A DNA stretch of 64,000 nt from Neisseria montereyensis (GTDB lineage: Bacteria; Pseudomonadota; Gammaproteobacteria; Burkholderiales; Neisseriaceae): positions 1 through 64,000 of the forward strand of contig NZ_JANUXW010000006.1 of NCBI RefSeq assembly GCF_024834045.1. Direction: 5' to 3'. The notes below the pieces were generated by a model, which saw only the letters and a list, made by a program, of their open reading frames with translations, was not told the origin of the DNA and made no database searches. Of this stretch, positions 1-7,813 are shown one piece after another. The translations under genes were made by a program, and so were the position numbers. Numbering within the stretch: position 1 is the stretch's first letter; each line of letters begins with the position of its first letter.

Positions 1-1
1 G

Positions 2-118
2 CGTTCCCGCTACCGTCCCGGCAGCGAAGAAACCGAACTATACCGACTCAAAAACATCCAGTCAATACCCGATAACTCAAAAATATCCAACATATCATCA
101 CTACTTTGTTTATCTTGA
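2..118 (+). CDS. possible 3' end of an unidentified upstream gene (partial)
   Basis: Frame 2 is open from the window edge to a TGA at 116-118, giving 38 residues. The first dozen codons (CGT, CGC, GGC, AGC, GAA, ACC) are of the kind used by the other genes here, while the later part is AT-rich and less gene-like. The residues are basic and acidic with no motif I recognise. A stop at 73-75 in frame 1 is an alternative end. The product cannot be named. The remaining bases up to the next gene are AT-rich leader. Confidence 0.3.
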   Translation, partial: RSRYRPGSEETELYRLKNIQSIPDNSKISNISSLLCLS

Positions 119-250
119 GAATTTTTTTAAACGCTATTTTATCTTTATCCAACACTCGGCTATTACAACTCTATTTTTTTCATACATTAAGCCAGCTGAT
201 CAGTATATTTTTTGATATGATTTGGTGTTCTTTTTTATAAGGCTTAGGTT

Positions 251-1174
251 ATGTCTGTTTACACCAGTGTTTCCGATGAAGAGATGCGCCAGTTTCTAAC
301 TGATTATGATTTAGGTGATTTTCTTTCGCTTCAAGGGATTGCTCAAGGAATTACCAATAGTAATTACTTTTTAACGACAACTGCGGGACGTTTTGTTTTA
401 ACCATTTTTGAAACACTAAAACAAAATGAACTGCCTTTCTTCTTAATTCTGAAACAGCATCTAAGCCAAAACGGCGTTGCCTGCCCTGCCCCCATCGCCC
501 GTAAAGACGGAAAGTTTGACTCGGTTTTATCGGGGAAACCGGCTTGCCTGGTGACTTGCTTGGAAGGTTCAAATACCAGCTGGCCATCTGAAAAACAGTG
601 TTTCCATACCGGTGAAATGTTGGCCAAAATGCATCTGGCCGGCCAAAATTTCCCATTAAAAATGGATAATCCCCGTTACACACGATGGTGGCATGACGCT
701 GCCGTTCAATTACAGCCTGTATTAGATACGGAAGACGCTGAATTACTCCAAAGTGAAATCCGTTTTATTGATGAGCATAATGGTGAAAATTTACCATCAG
801 GCATTATTCATGCGGATCTTTTTAAGGATAATGTTTTATTAAATGGTGAGGAAGTTGCCGGTTTTATTGATTTTTATTATGCCTGCAATGGTAATTTTAT
901 GTATGACTTAGCCATTGCTGTAAATGACTGGGCTAGAACTGCCGATAATCAACCTGATGCCAATCTTGAACAAGCTTTTCTAGACGGATATGAAAATATC
1001 CGTCCATTAAGCACTGAAGAGCATAATTATTACCCTATTGCAAAACGGGCTGGCTGCTTACGCTTTTGGGTTTCCCGTCTCATGGATTTTCACTTTCCTC
1101 AAGAGGGTGAAATGACATTTATTAAAGATCCCAATGCTTTTAAAGATTTATTACTTAGATTACGGGCAGAATAA
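251..1174 (+). CDS. thrB: homoserine kinase, ThrB/APH-fold type
   Basis: A 307-residue cytoplasmic kinase that phosphorylates L-homoserine with ATP to O-phosphohomoserine, the last step before threonine synthase. It is the aminoglycoside-phosphotransferase-like form found in proteobacteria such as Pseudomonas and Neisseria, not the GHMP form of E. coli. The catalytic loop HADLFKDN is at residues 187-194, followed by the metal-binding IDF at about 206. A nucleotide-binding lobe (GITNSNYF, about 33-40) precedes it. The start is preceded by AAGG about ten bases upstream. It ends at a hairpin shared with the convergent farB. Length is normal for the family. Confidence 0.93.
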   Translation: MSVYTSVSDEEMRQFLTDYDLGDFLSLQGIAQGITNSNYFLTTTAGRFVLTIFETLKQNELPFFLILKQHLSQNGVACPAPIARKDGKFDSVLSGKPACLVTCLEGSNTSWPSEKQCFHTGEMLAKMHLAGQNFPLKMDNPRYTRWWHDAAVQLQPVLDTEDAELLQSEIRFIDEHNGENLPSGIIHADLFKDNVLLNGEEVAGFIDFYYACNGNFMYDLAIAVNDWARTADNQPDANLEQAFLDGYENIRPLSTEEHNYYPIAKRAGCLRFWVSRLMDFHFPQEGEMTFIKDPNAFKDLLLRLRAE

Positions 1175-1185
1175 ATAAGCGACAA

Positions 1186-1214
1186 AGGCCGTCTGAAAAG
1201 TTTTCAGACGGCCT
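1186..1214. terminator. paired uptake-sequence hairpin between thrB and farB
   Basis: Two inverted copies of AGGCCGTCTGAA with a very short loop lie between the convergent ends of thrB and farB. Inverted pairs of this kind are known to act as terminators in Neisseria. There is only a weak T run on either side. Confidence 0.7.
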
Positions 1215-1238
1215 ATCATCAACCACCAAACTATATCA

Positions 1239-2765
1239 TTAATGCCCACCTCCGGATGAAGATCCAAATGGTGGTTTGGCAAACCAAATCACAACAATCA
1301 ATGCAATAAACAACAGTCCGCCTGCAAAAAATATCTCATTGGATCCAATAATAAAACCTTGCTGAGTAATAAGTCTCCTCATACTTTCCAAGCCTTGCTC
1401 TTGTGATAAGCCTGATTGTGACATAGTTTGGACTGCATTTTGCATTTGCGGTGAGAATCCATTGATATGTTCAGTTAATCTTGCATGATGCAAGGCTTCC
1501 CTTCTCTCCCACAAGGTAGTCACAATCGACACTCCGACGCCACCCATAAATACCCTTAAAAAGTTAGACAGGCTTCCGGCTGCGGCAAGCCGTGCATTGG
1601 GGATATGTGACAAAGTAATGGTGGTTAATGGCAAGAAAAACATAGCAACGCCCAAACCCTGCCAAAACTGAGGGCCAATCACGCTTGATATCCCCATATC
1701 AACATAAAAATCAGTGCGCCAATAGAATGTGCAGGCAAAAATTAAAAAGCTTGCTGTTACTAACCAGCGCATATCGACACGATGACCGAACCGTCCGATA
1801 ATAGGTGACAACAGAACAGGGAAAAATCCGATTGGCGCAGCAACCAATCCGGCCCAAGTGGCGGTATAGCCCAAATTTGTCTGCAACACTAATGGCAACA
1901 AGGTTAATGTGCCCATATACAGCATAAAGCCTAAAGAAGTGGCAATCGTACCGACTGTAAAATTCCGTTCTTTAAACAAAGATAAATCAACGATGGGATG
2001 CTGTTCATCCAATTCCCAGATAATAAAATAAGTTAAACAAACCACTGCTACTACGGCTAATATAATAATTTCAGTAGAGGCAAACCAATCTAGTTCTTTA
2101 CCGCGATCAAGCATCATTTGCAAAGCGCCGATACCGATAATCATCAGAACCAAGCCCGTATAGTCGATAGGGGTTTTCTTAATTTCTGTTTCACGCTTGC
2201 TCAATTGCTTCCATGTTACAATTGCAGCCACCACGCCGACTGGAATATTAATAAAGAAAATCCAACCCCAGTGCCAATTATCGGAAATCCAACCACCTAA
2301 AATCGGCCCCAATACAGGGGCAACCACCACTGTCATTGCCCAAAGCGCCAACGCCAAAGTTCGCTTTTCAGGCGGATACGAAGCCATCAGTAGACTTTGC
2401 GACAACGGAATCAACGGTCCTGCAACAAATCCCTGCACAACTCTAAATAAAACCAACACCGTTAAATTCGGTGCCATACCGCACAACCAAGAGGTAATCA
2501 CAAAACCGACAATCGAAATAACGAACACCCTCACCTCTCCAAACCGATTGGCCATAAACCCGGTTAGCGGTACGGAAATCGCATTGGCAACGGCAAAGGC
2601 CGTAATCACCCAAGTTCCCTGAGTGGTTGCCGCACCCAAATCTCCGGCAATCACCGGCACAACCACATTGGCAATGGTGGTATCCAAAACCTCCATAAAT
2701 ACCGCCAGACTCAATGCCAGCGTTACCCATACCAGATTGACACCTTTTAAAGGAGGATGAGCCAT
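1239..2765 (-). CDS. farB: FarB/EmrB-type efflux permease (DHA2 major facilitator family)
   Basis: A 508-residue inner-membrane drug:H+ antiporter of the 14-helix DHA2 family. Hydrophobic segments run from about residue 12 to 500. The family motif C region (VLGPILGGW, about 152-160) and a conserved LDTTIANVALP-like first helix (LDTTIANVVVP, about 27-37) are visible. With the FarA adaptor and an outer-membrane channel (MtrE in gonococci) it would export long-chain fatty acids and hydrophobic toxins. The adaptor gene lies upstream on the same strand, 227 bases away, with an uptake-sequence hairpin between the two. FarB and EmrB are sequence neighbours; the name rests on the Neisseria context. 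Confidence 0.88.
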   Translation of the reverse strand: MAHPPLKGVNLVWVTLALSLAVFMEVLDTTIANVVVPVIAGDLGAATTQGTWVITAFAVANAISVPLTGFMANRFGEVRVFVISIVGFVITSWLCGMAPNLTVLVLFRVVQGFVAGPLIPLSQSLLMASYPPEKRTLALALWAMTVVVAPVLGPILGGWISDNWHWGWIFFINIPVGVVAAIVTWKQLSKRETEIKKTPIDYTGLVLMIIGIGALQMMLDRGKELDWFASTEIIILAVVAVVCLTYFIIWELDEQHPIVDLSLFKERNFTVGTIATSLGFMLYMGTLTLLPLVLQTNLGYTATWAGLVAAPIGFFPVLLSPIIGRFGHRVDMRWLVTASFLIFACTFYWRTDFYVDMGISSVIGPQFWQGLGVAMFFLPLTTITLSHIPNARLAAAGSLSNFLRVFMGGVGVSIVTTLWERREALHHARLTEHINGFSPQMQNAVQTMSQSGLSQEQGLESMRRLITQQGFIIGSNEIFFAGGLLFIALIVVIWFAKPPFGSSSGGGH

Positions 2766-2935
2766 TTCAATCTATACTTTCTCTTGATATTGAGGTTGAT
2801 ATCATTTCATTTCAGACGGCCTTTATGCTACATATCCGTCATATTATCAGGATCGCCGCAAAGCCGCCTATAAAGAGTCTAAACATCATTCTAAATAAAT
2901 GATATATAGTTGAAATCCTAGTGATTTGACAACAA

Positions 2936-2968
2936 AGGCCGTCTGAAATCTGTTTTTTCAGACGGCCT
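2936..2968 (-). terminator. uptake-sequence hairpin between farA and farB
   Basis: AGGCCGTCTGAAA and its inverted copy are separated by eight bases, just downstream of the farA stop codon. A further single copy lies near 2811. It may end or attenuate farA transcription before farB. Confidence 0.6.
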
Positions 2969-2992
2969 AATACTTATGATTTCAACCAGTAG

Positions 2993-4171
2993 CTATTTTG
3001 CATATTTATCAAAAATCTGTTCAATAAGTGCATCTGCCGCCGACCAATCTACCGTATCGGCTTCAGCCGCAGCCATATTTTTATCAGCTGCTTCAGCCAT
3101 GGTTTTTCCGCTTGCACTATCAGAAGTATCCACCGTTACCTGCATAGATAGGCCGACACGCAGCGGATTCGCCCTCAATTGCTGTTGATCCAAACTGATG
3201 CGCACCGGAACACGTTGTACGACTTTAATCCAGTTACCTGTTGCATTTTCCGGCGGCAATACGGAAAACGCGCTACCCGTTCCGGCCGACAATCCCATCA
3301 CTTTGCCATTGTAAACCACTCGGCTGCCATAAAGATCGGCTGTCATTTCTACGGGCTGACCGATACGCATCTTGCGTAATTGCGCCTCTTTAAAGTTAGC
3401 ATCTACCCATAAATTCTGCAGAGGTACAACCGCCATCATCAAAGCACCCGGTGCAATACGCTGGCCAACTTGGACATTGCGCTTGGCAATCTGCCCCATC
3501 ATTGGCGAGCGGATTTGTGTACGCTGTAAATTCAGCCAAGCATCTTTAACACGGCTAATTGCCGTTTGCACCGCAGGTTGTTGGCGTAAAGGGATATTTT
3601 TACCCAAAGCCGCCTGAGCCGCTACCTCTTCCGCCTCAACCGCTCTTAAAGCAGCCTGAGCCTGCACCACGGCCGCACGCGCATGACTCAATTCTTCACC
3701 AGAAATCGCATCGGTTCCTTCTAAAGATTGACGACGGCGCAAATCCGATTGTGCTTTAGCCAAATCGGCTTTGCGCATCAAAACTTGTGCTTTGGCACGG
3801 CTATCTGCAGCAGATTGTTGATTATATTGCCTAATGGCTTGAATCAATTCATTTTGTGCACGGTCGTAAGCCAATTGGAAGTCGCTGTCGTCCAACAACA
3901 CCAAAACTTCACCTTTTTTCACCAAGTCGGTATCATCAACCAGCACTTTACGCACCGTACCACCTACTTGCGGTGTGATTTGCACCAAATGACCGGCCAC
4001 ATAAGCATCATCGGTTTCTTCTTCATGCTGCCAAATTAAAAAATAAGCAATAGCGAAACCCAACGCAATCACAATAAAAAACAAAGTAGCCAATGTAAGG
4101 TTACGTTTGCGATGTGACGATCGGCGGCGTTCAACCGTATTATCAGCATTATTATTTGGAGTATCCATCAT
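2993..4171 (-). CDS. farA: FarA/EmrA-type membrane fusion protein (HlyD family)
   Basis: A periplasmic adaptor of the HlyD/EmrA family, about 392 residues from the chosen start. A short basic cytoplasmic tail (RRRSSHRKR) precedes one inner-membrane helix, then a biotinyl/lipoyl-like half (DDAYVAGHLVQITPQVGG), a long coiled-coil hairpin (about 85-200) and the beta-barrel half (IRSPMMGQIAKRNVQVGQ). It links FarB to the outer-membrane channel. The frame opens at 4204, but that upstream start sits directly against an uptake-sequence hairpin. An ATG pair at 4171 and 4168 following GGACGGG fits the family N-terminus at least as well. The true start is uncertain by about 12 codons. Confidence 0.88.
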   Translation of the reverse strand: MMDTPNNNADNTVERRRSSHRKRNLTLATLFFIVIALGFAIAYFLIWQHEEETDDAYVAGHLVQITPQVGGTVRKVLVDDTDLVKKGEVLVLLDDSDFQLAYDRAQNELIQAIRQYNQQSAADSRAKAQVLMRKADLAKAQSDLRRRQSLEGTDAISGEELSHARAAVVQAQAALRAVEAEEVAAQAALGKNIPLRQQPAVQTAISRVKDAWLNLQRTQIRSPMMGQIAKRNVQVGQRIAPGALMMAVVPLQNLWVDANFKEAQLRKMRIGQPVEMTADLYGSRVVYNGKVMGLSAGTGSAFSVLPPENATGNWIKVVQRVPVRISLDQQQLRANPLRVGLSMQVTVDTSDSASGKTMAEAADKNMAAAEADTVDWSAADALIEQIFDKYAK

Positions 4172-4205
4172 CCCGTCCGTTTTGATTTTATGTCTAACAC
4201 CCATA

Positions 4206-4243
4206 TTTCAGACGGCCTGCTGGCTTAAACAGGCCGTCTGAAA
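4206..4243 (-). repeat. inverted uptake-sequence pair in the farA leader
   Basis: Fourteen-base arms (TTTCAGACGGCCTG and its complement) lie immediately upstream of the farA reading frame. There is no T run on the minus strand, so it does not look like a strong terminator, and it is about 240 bases past bioD. The rest of 4244-4486 is AT-rich, with no recognisable gene, and probably holds the farA promoter. Confidence 0.6.
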
Positions 4244-4486
4244 ACATCCGGGCGAAATCTTTATAAATAAGATAATGAAAATATTGATTTCAGAATATTT
4301 ATTTAAGCTAAAGTATTATAAGAATAATATGTTGGTATTTTATCCGCCCGTCTATTAATTAGGCAAGTTATAATATCAATTTAAAAATAAATATACCCAA
4401 TCTTAATGAGTACAGGAAAACGGTACGGCAACCCAATGTGAATACATTAATAAATAGCTACCAATACTTTGAGATGATTCAAAAAA

Positions 4487-5182
4487 TTATTTTTTCCTAT
4501 GTTTATCAAAATTTAATAACGGCTCAATAGAAAGATAAGCCGATGCCTTATCGGCATCGGCATGGGGAAGATAAGGCATTGCCCCCAGAAAAGGAGCGGG
4601 AATACGCTGTTTTAATTCAGCCAAATAATCCTCAAAACGATGTGAGTATGCACTCAAACAATTGGCAATCCAACCTGCTAACGGCAATCCGGCCTGCGCA
4701 ACTGCACGCGCGGTTAATAAAGCATGATTGAGACAACCCAGTTTCATACCGACCACCATAATGACAGGCAACCGCTCAAACGCAACCCAGTCGGAAAAAT
4801 CAGTTTGGTGATTGAGCGGAGTCAGCCACCCCCCAGCGCCTTCGGTTAAAATAAAATCACCTTGTTTTTTCAGTGCAATCAGACCATCACTCAATTTTTG
4901 CGGCTGAATCATCATGCCCATATCGGCAGCAGCCAAATGTGGTGCCGTTGCCTCCGAAAAAGTATAAATATTATGTTGCTTGTAATCCAAACGAACGGAT
5001 GAAGCAACTTGCAATGCCAAAACATCCGTATTCAAACCATCCTCACCCGCCTCCGAAGCCACCGGTTTAAATCCGATGCTAATCCGCCCCTGATTAGCGG
5101 CGGCACGCAACAAAGCAGCCGTACAAAATGTTTTACCTGATTCGGTATCGGTTCCGGTAACAAAATAAGTAAGCAACGGCAT
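4487..5182 (-). CDS. bioD: dethiobiotin synthetase
   Basis: A 231-residue ATP-dependent carboxylase that closes the ureido ring of dethiobiotin from 7,8-diaminopelargonate, the penultimate step of biotin synthesis. The P-loop GTDTESGKT is at residues 10-18, and the EGAGGWLTPL segment (about 115) is the family's conserved metal/substrate loop. The rest of the bio operon is not adjacent; farA lies downstream and hemN upstream. Immediately before the ATG there is an uptake sequence in the same orientation instead of a normal ribosome binding site. Confidence 0.93.
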   Translation of the reverse strand: MPLLTYFVTGTDTESGKTFCTAALLRAAANQGRISIGFKPVASEAGEDGLNTDVLALQVASSVRLDYKQHNIYTFSEATAPHLAAADMGMMIQPQKLSDGLIALKKQGDFILTEGAGGWLTPLNHQTDFSDWVAFERLPVIMVVGMKLGCLNHALLTARAVAQAGLPLAGWIANCLSAYSHRFEDYLAELKQRIPAPFLGAMPYLPHADADKASAYLSIEPLLNFDKHRKK

Positions 5183-5187
5183 AATTT

Positions 5188-5199
5188 TTCAGACGGCCT
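5188..5199 (-). repeat. single uptake sequence abutting the bioD start codon
   Basis: AGGCCGTCTGAA on the minus strand ends five bases before the bioD ATG. Its AAGG is the only Shine-Dalgarno-like element, at an over-long spacing of about 14 bases. Confidence 0.7.
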
Positions 5200-5267
5200 T
5201 TAAATAAAAAATATATTTTACCTATCAATCAAAGAGGCTACCATCCTTAGCAAGGATGCATAACAAA

Positions 5268-6680
5268 CTAAACCGTTCTGGAATATTGTGCGGAAGTTTC
5301 TTTATGCCGCAAATAATAGTCAAAAACCATAGCAATATTGCGGATAAGAAAACGTCCTTTAGCTGTAACATCCAACCCGTTTTTTCTTATCTTCAACAAA
5401 CCCAGTTCGGCTAATTGCTGCAAATCAGCTAATTCGGTTTGAAAATATTGCGAGAAATGAATGCAGAAAACACGCTCATAAATTTGAAAGTCTAATGAAA
5501 ATCGACACATTAAATCTTGAATAATATTACGACGTAATAAGTCGTCTTTACTCAAACAATAACCGCGCATCACTGGCAATCTACCATCATCAATAGCTGC
5601 ATAATAGGCCTCGATATCCCGCTCATTCTGAACATAAATATTGCCGACCTTTCCGATAGAAGACACGCCAAGTGCCAATAAATCACAGTCGGCATAAGTA
5701 GAGTAACCTTGAAAATTGCGTTGTAGCCGACCTTCTTTGAGCGCAACAGACAATTCATCATCAGGCTTGGCAAAATGATCCATGCCAATAAAAAGATAGC
5801 CGTGTGAAGTTAAAGTTTGTACGGCATATTGAAGCATATCCAGTTTTTCTTCACTGTCGGGCACGCTATCCGTATCAATACGGCGTTGCGGTTTAAAAAT
5901 ATGCGGCAGATGAGCATAATGATAAAGCGCCAACCGATCCGGATTCAAAGAAAGAACTGTTTCCAAAGTCGGCTTAATACTTTCTCTTGATTGATGGGGT
6001 AAGCCATAAATCAAATCGACACTAATTGATTTAAAGCCTACTTCCCTAGCCGCATCTATTACCTCTTTGGTTTCTTCCAATGTTTGAATACGATTCACTG
6101 CTTTTTGAACTTTAGAATCAAAGTCTTGAATACCGACACTCATTCGATTAAAACCAAGCCGTCCTAAATGAAACACGGTTTCCCGAGTCACCTTACGCGG
6201 ATCAATTTCAATAGAATATTCACCATCAGGCAGTAAATAGAAATAACGATGGATAATATTAAAAATACGCCCAAGTTGCTCATTACTTAAGAAAGTGGGG
6301 GTGCCGCCACCGAAATGGAGCTGCACCAATGGTCGTCGCTCGCATAAATAGGGAGCAAGCAATGCCAATTCTTTTTCAAGATATTCAATATACTTATCTG
6401 CCTTACTCTGATCTTTAGTAATAATTTTATTACAGCCGCAGTAATAACAAATGGTATTGCAAAAAGGTATATGGATATAAAGTGAAAGCGGCTTATTCAA
6501 CGCCCCCATCTGGCGCGCACCAAGTGCTTGAAGATATTCCCGCTCTGTAAAACTACTGCTAAAACGGTCGGCAGTCGGATAAGATGTATAACGCGGACCT
6601 GTTGCAGGCAATGCCCCGATAAGTTTTCTATCAAACTCAGGAAGAACATTCGAAATTATTTCAATAGTCTTCATATTCAT
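5268..6680 (-). CDS. hemN: oxygen-independent coproporphyrinogen III oxidase
   Basis: A radical SAM enzyme of 470 residues from the chosen ATG (E. coli HemN has 457). It decarboxylates coproporphyrinogen III to protoporphyrinogen IX without oxygen. The [4Fe-4S] ligands C74, C78 and C81 lie in HIPFCNTICYYCGC, followed by the HFGGGTPTFL motif. The frame extends upstream to a TTG at 6722, but the family N-terminus begins at one of two ATGs (6680 or 6674); neither has a strong ribosome binding site. It diverges from fnr, and the intergenic region carries an FNR box at the class II activation distance, so anaerobic induction by FNR is likely. Confidence 0.94.
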   Translation of the reverse strand: MNMKTIEIISNVLPEFDRKLIGALPATGPRYTSYPTADRFSSSFTEREYLQALGARQMGALNKPLSLYIHIPFCNTICYYCGCNKIITKDQSKADKYIEYLEKELALLAPYLCERRPLVQLHFGGGTPTFLSNEQLGRIFNIIHRYFYLLPDGEYSIEIDPRKVTRETVFHLGRLGFNRMSVGIQDFDSKVQKAVNRIQTLEETKEVIDAAREVGFKSISVDLIYGLPHQSRESIKPTLETVLSLNPDRLALYHYAHLPHIFKPQRRIDTDSVPDSEEKLDMLQYAVQTLTSHGYLFIGMDHFAKPDDELSVALKEGRLQRNFQGYSTYADCDLLALGVSSIGKVGNIYVQNERDIEAYYAAIDDGRLPVMRGYCLSKDDLLRRNIIQDLMCRFSLDFQIYERVFCIHFSQYFQTELADLQQLAELGLLKIRKNGLDVTAKGRFLIRNIAMVFDYYLRHKETSAQYSRTV

Positions 6681-6863
6681 CGGTAGTTGTGTTCTATTTG
6701 GAAGTTTAGTGAATATACACAATGATTAAGCGTCGTACTATTTACACATTCCTATTCGCGGATATATAACTTAACTCATTGATTTAATTACTTTGGCAGA
6801 CTTTGAGCAATAGAGAAAAGTTGCCCTATTATTAATAAATAGGCAGATAAGCCGTATTTTGAT

Positions 6864-6869
6864 AAAATA
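6864..6869 (-). promoter_or_regulatory. predicted -10 element of hemN
   Basis: TATTTT on the minus strand. If this is the -10 hexamer, the start point falls near 6857 and the FNR box centre lies at -41.5, the standard class II activator position. A -35 hexamer is not evident, as expected for an activator-dependent promoter. Confidence 0.45.
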
Positions 6870-6891
6870 ACAATAGTATGGCAAATATGCT

Positions 6892-6905
6892 TTGATGCGG
6901 GTCAA
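6892..6905. promoter_or_regulatory. FNR box shared by hemN and fnr
   Basis: TTGATGCGGGTCAA matches the FNR consensus TTGAT-N4-ATCAA at nine of ten specified bases. It lies 58 bases before the fnr start codon, next to a TATAAT at 6907-6912, so bound FNR would sit over the fnr core promoter and is expected to repress it. Confidence 0.65.
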
Positions 6906-6906
6906 A

Positions 6907-6912
6907 ATATAA
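6907..6912 (+). promoter_or_regulatory. predicted -10 element of fnr
   Basis: A perfect TATAAT ends 51 bases before the fnr ATG. The -35 position (about 6884-6889) is a poor match. The adjacent FNR box would overlap the spacer. Confidence 0.5.
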
Positions 6913-6963
6913 TCCGTAAGGGCGAAATAAAGTTGCTCAGTTATTTATTTAAAAGGTTTTAAT

Positions 6964-7698
6964 ATGCCCTCTCGCACCATAAACAATCAGATGAAAACAT
7001 TATGTTCTACCTGTTCTTTACGCGAACTGTGTCTGCCTTCCGGCCTAATGCCATCTGAATTTGCCCAATTGGATGCTGTTATCCGTCAGAGCCGCCGCTT
7101 AAAAAAAGGTGAATGTCTTTTCCGCGCCGGAGAACCTTTTTCTTCTTTATTTGCTATCCGCACCGGTTTTTTTAAAACTACTATTGCCAGCCAAGACGGA
7201 CGTGATCAGGTTACCGGCTTTTTTATGTCGGGCGAACTCATCGGTATGGATGGCATCTGTACCCATACCCATAGTTGTGATGCCATAGCATTAGAAGACG
7301 GTGAAGTATGCGAACTACCGTTTGCCAATATGGAAGAGTTGGGGAAAACCATCCCCAGCCTACAAACCCATTTTTTCCGACTAATGAGCCGTGAAATCGT
7401 ACGCGATCAAGGTGTAATGCTATTATTAGGCAATATGCGCGCGGAAGAGCGGTTGGCGGCATTTTTATTAAACTTATCCACCCGCCTTCATTCGCGGGGA
7501 TTTGCTGCTAATGACTTCATCTTGCGTATGTCTCGTGAAGAAATCGGTAGTTATTTGGGGTTGAAATTAGAAACGGTTAGCCGAACCTTATCAAAATTCC
7601 ATCACGAAGGGCTGATTAAGGTAGACCATAAACATATTAAAATACTGGAACCGCAAATACTGAAAGGTATGATTTCAGGGTGTACTCACGCCATATAA
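6964..7698 (+). CDS. fnr: FNR oxygen-sensing transcription regulator
   Basis: A 244-residue CRP/FNR-family regulator. The N-terminal iron-sulfur cysteines C14, C17 and C23 (TLCSTCSLRELC) and a fourth, C116 in EVCELPF, match the four ligands of E. coli FNR, so it should bind an oxygen-labile [4Fe-4S] cluster. A cyclic-nucleotide-like beta-roll, dimer helix and C-terminal winged helix follow. The recognition helix contains ETVSR, the ExxSR signature that reads TTGAT half-sites. AAAAGG precedes the ATG by about nine bases. In Neisseria, FNR controls denitrification (aniA) and some surface antigens. It diverges from hemN and probably controls it. Confidence 0.96.
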   Translation: MPSRTINNQMKTLCSTCSLRELCLPSGLMPSEFAQLDAVIRQSRRLKKGECLFRAGEPFSSLFAIRTGFFKTTIASQDGRDQVTGFFMSGELIGMDGICTHTHSCDAIALEDGEVCELPFANMEELGKTIPSLQTHFFRLMSREIVRDQGVMLLLGNMRAEERLAAFLLNLSTRLHSRGFAANDFILRMSREEIGSYLGLKLETVSRTLSKFHHEGLIKVDHKHIKILEPQILKGMISGCTHAI

Positions 7699-7733
7699 TC
7701 AACACCATCCTATATATTTAATTTTTCTTTTAC

Positions 7734-7781
7734 ATACCTTTAGAGGCCGTCTGAAACATTTCAGACGGCCTCTAAAGGTAT
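7734..7781. terminator. 48-base near-perfect palindrome built on an uptake-sequence pair
   Basis: The arms are 23 bases each, perfectly complementary, with a two-base loop. The uptake sequence forms the core and the outer bases ATACCTTTAG extend it. It separates the convergent ends of fnr and the NRAMP-like gene and should terminate both. Confidence 0.8.
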
Positions 7782-7813
7782 AAACCATGAGATTAATTTA
7801 GTATTATTCCAAC

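Noticed and set aside
4420-4445. Possible Correia-type (NEMIS) element near CGGTACGGCAACCC
   Set aside because: The characteristic terminal inverted repeats (TATAGTGGATTAA) are absent here and I saw none elsewhere in the window.
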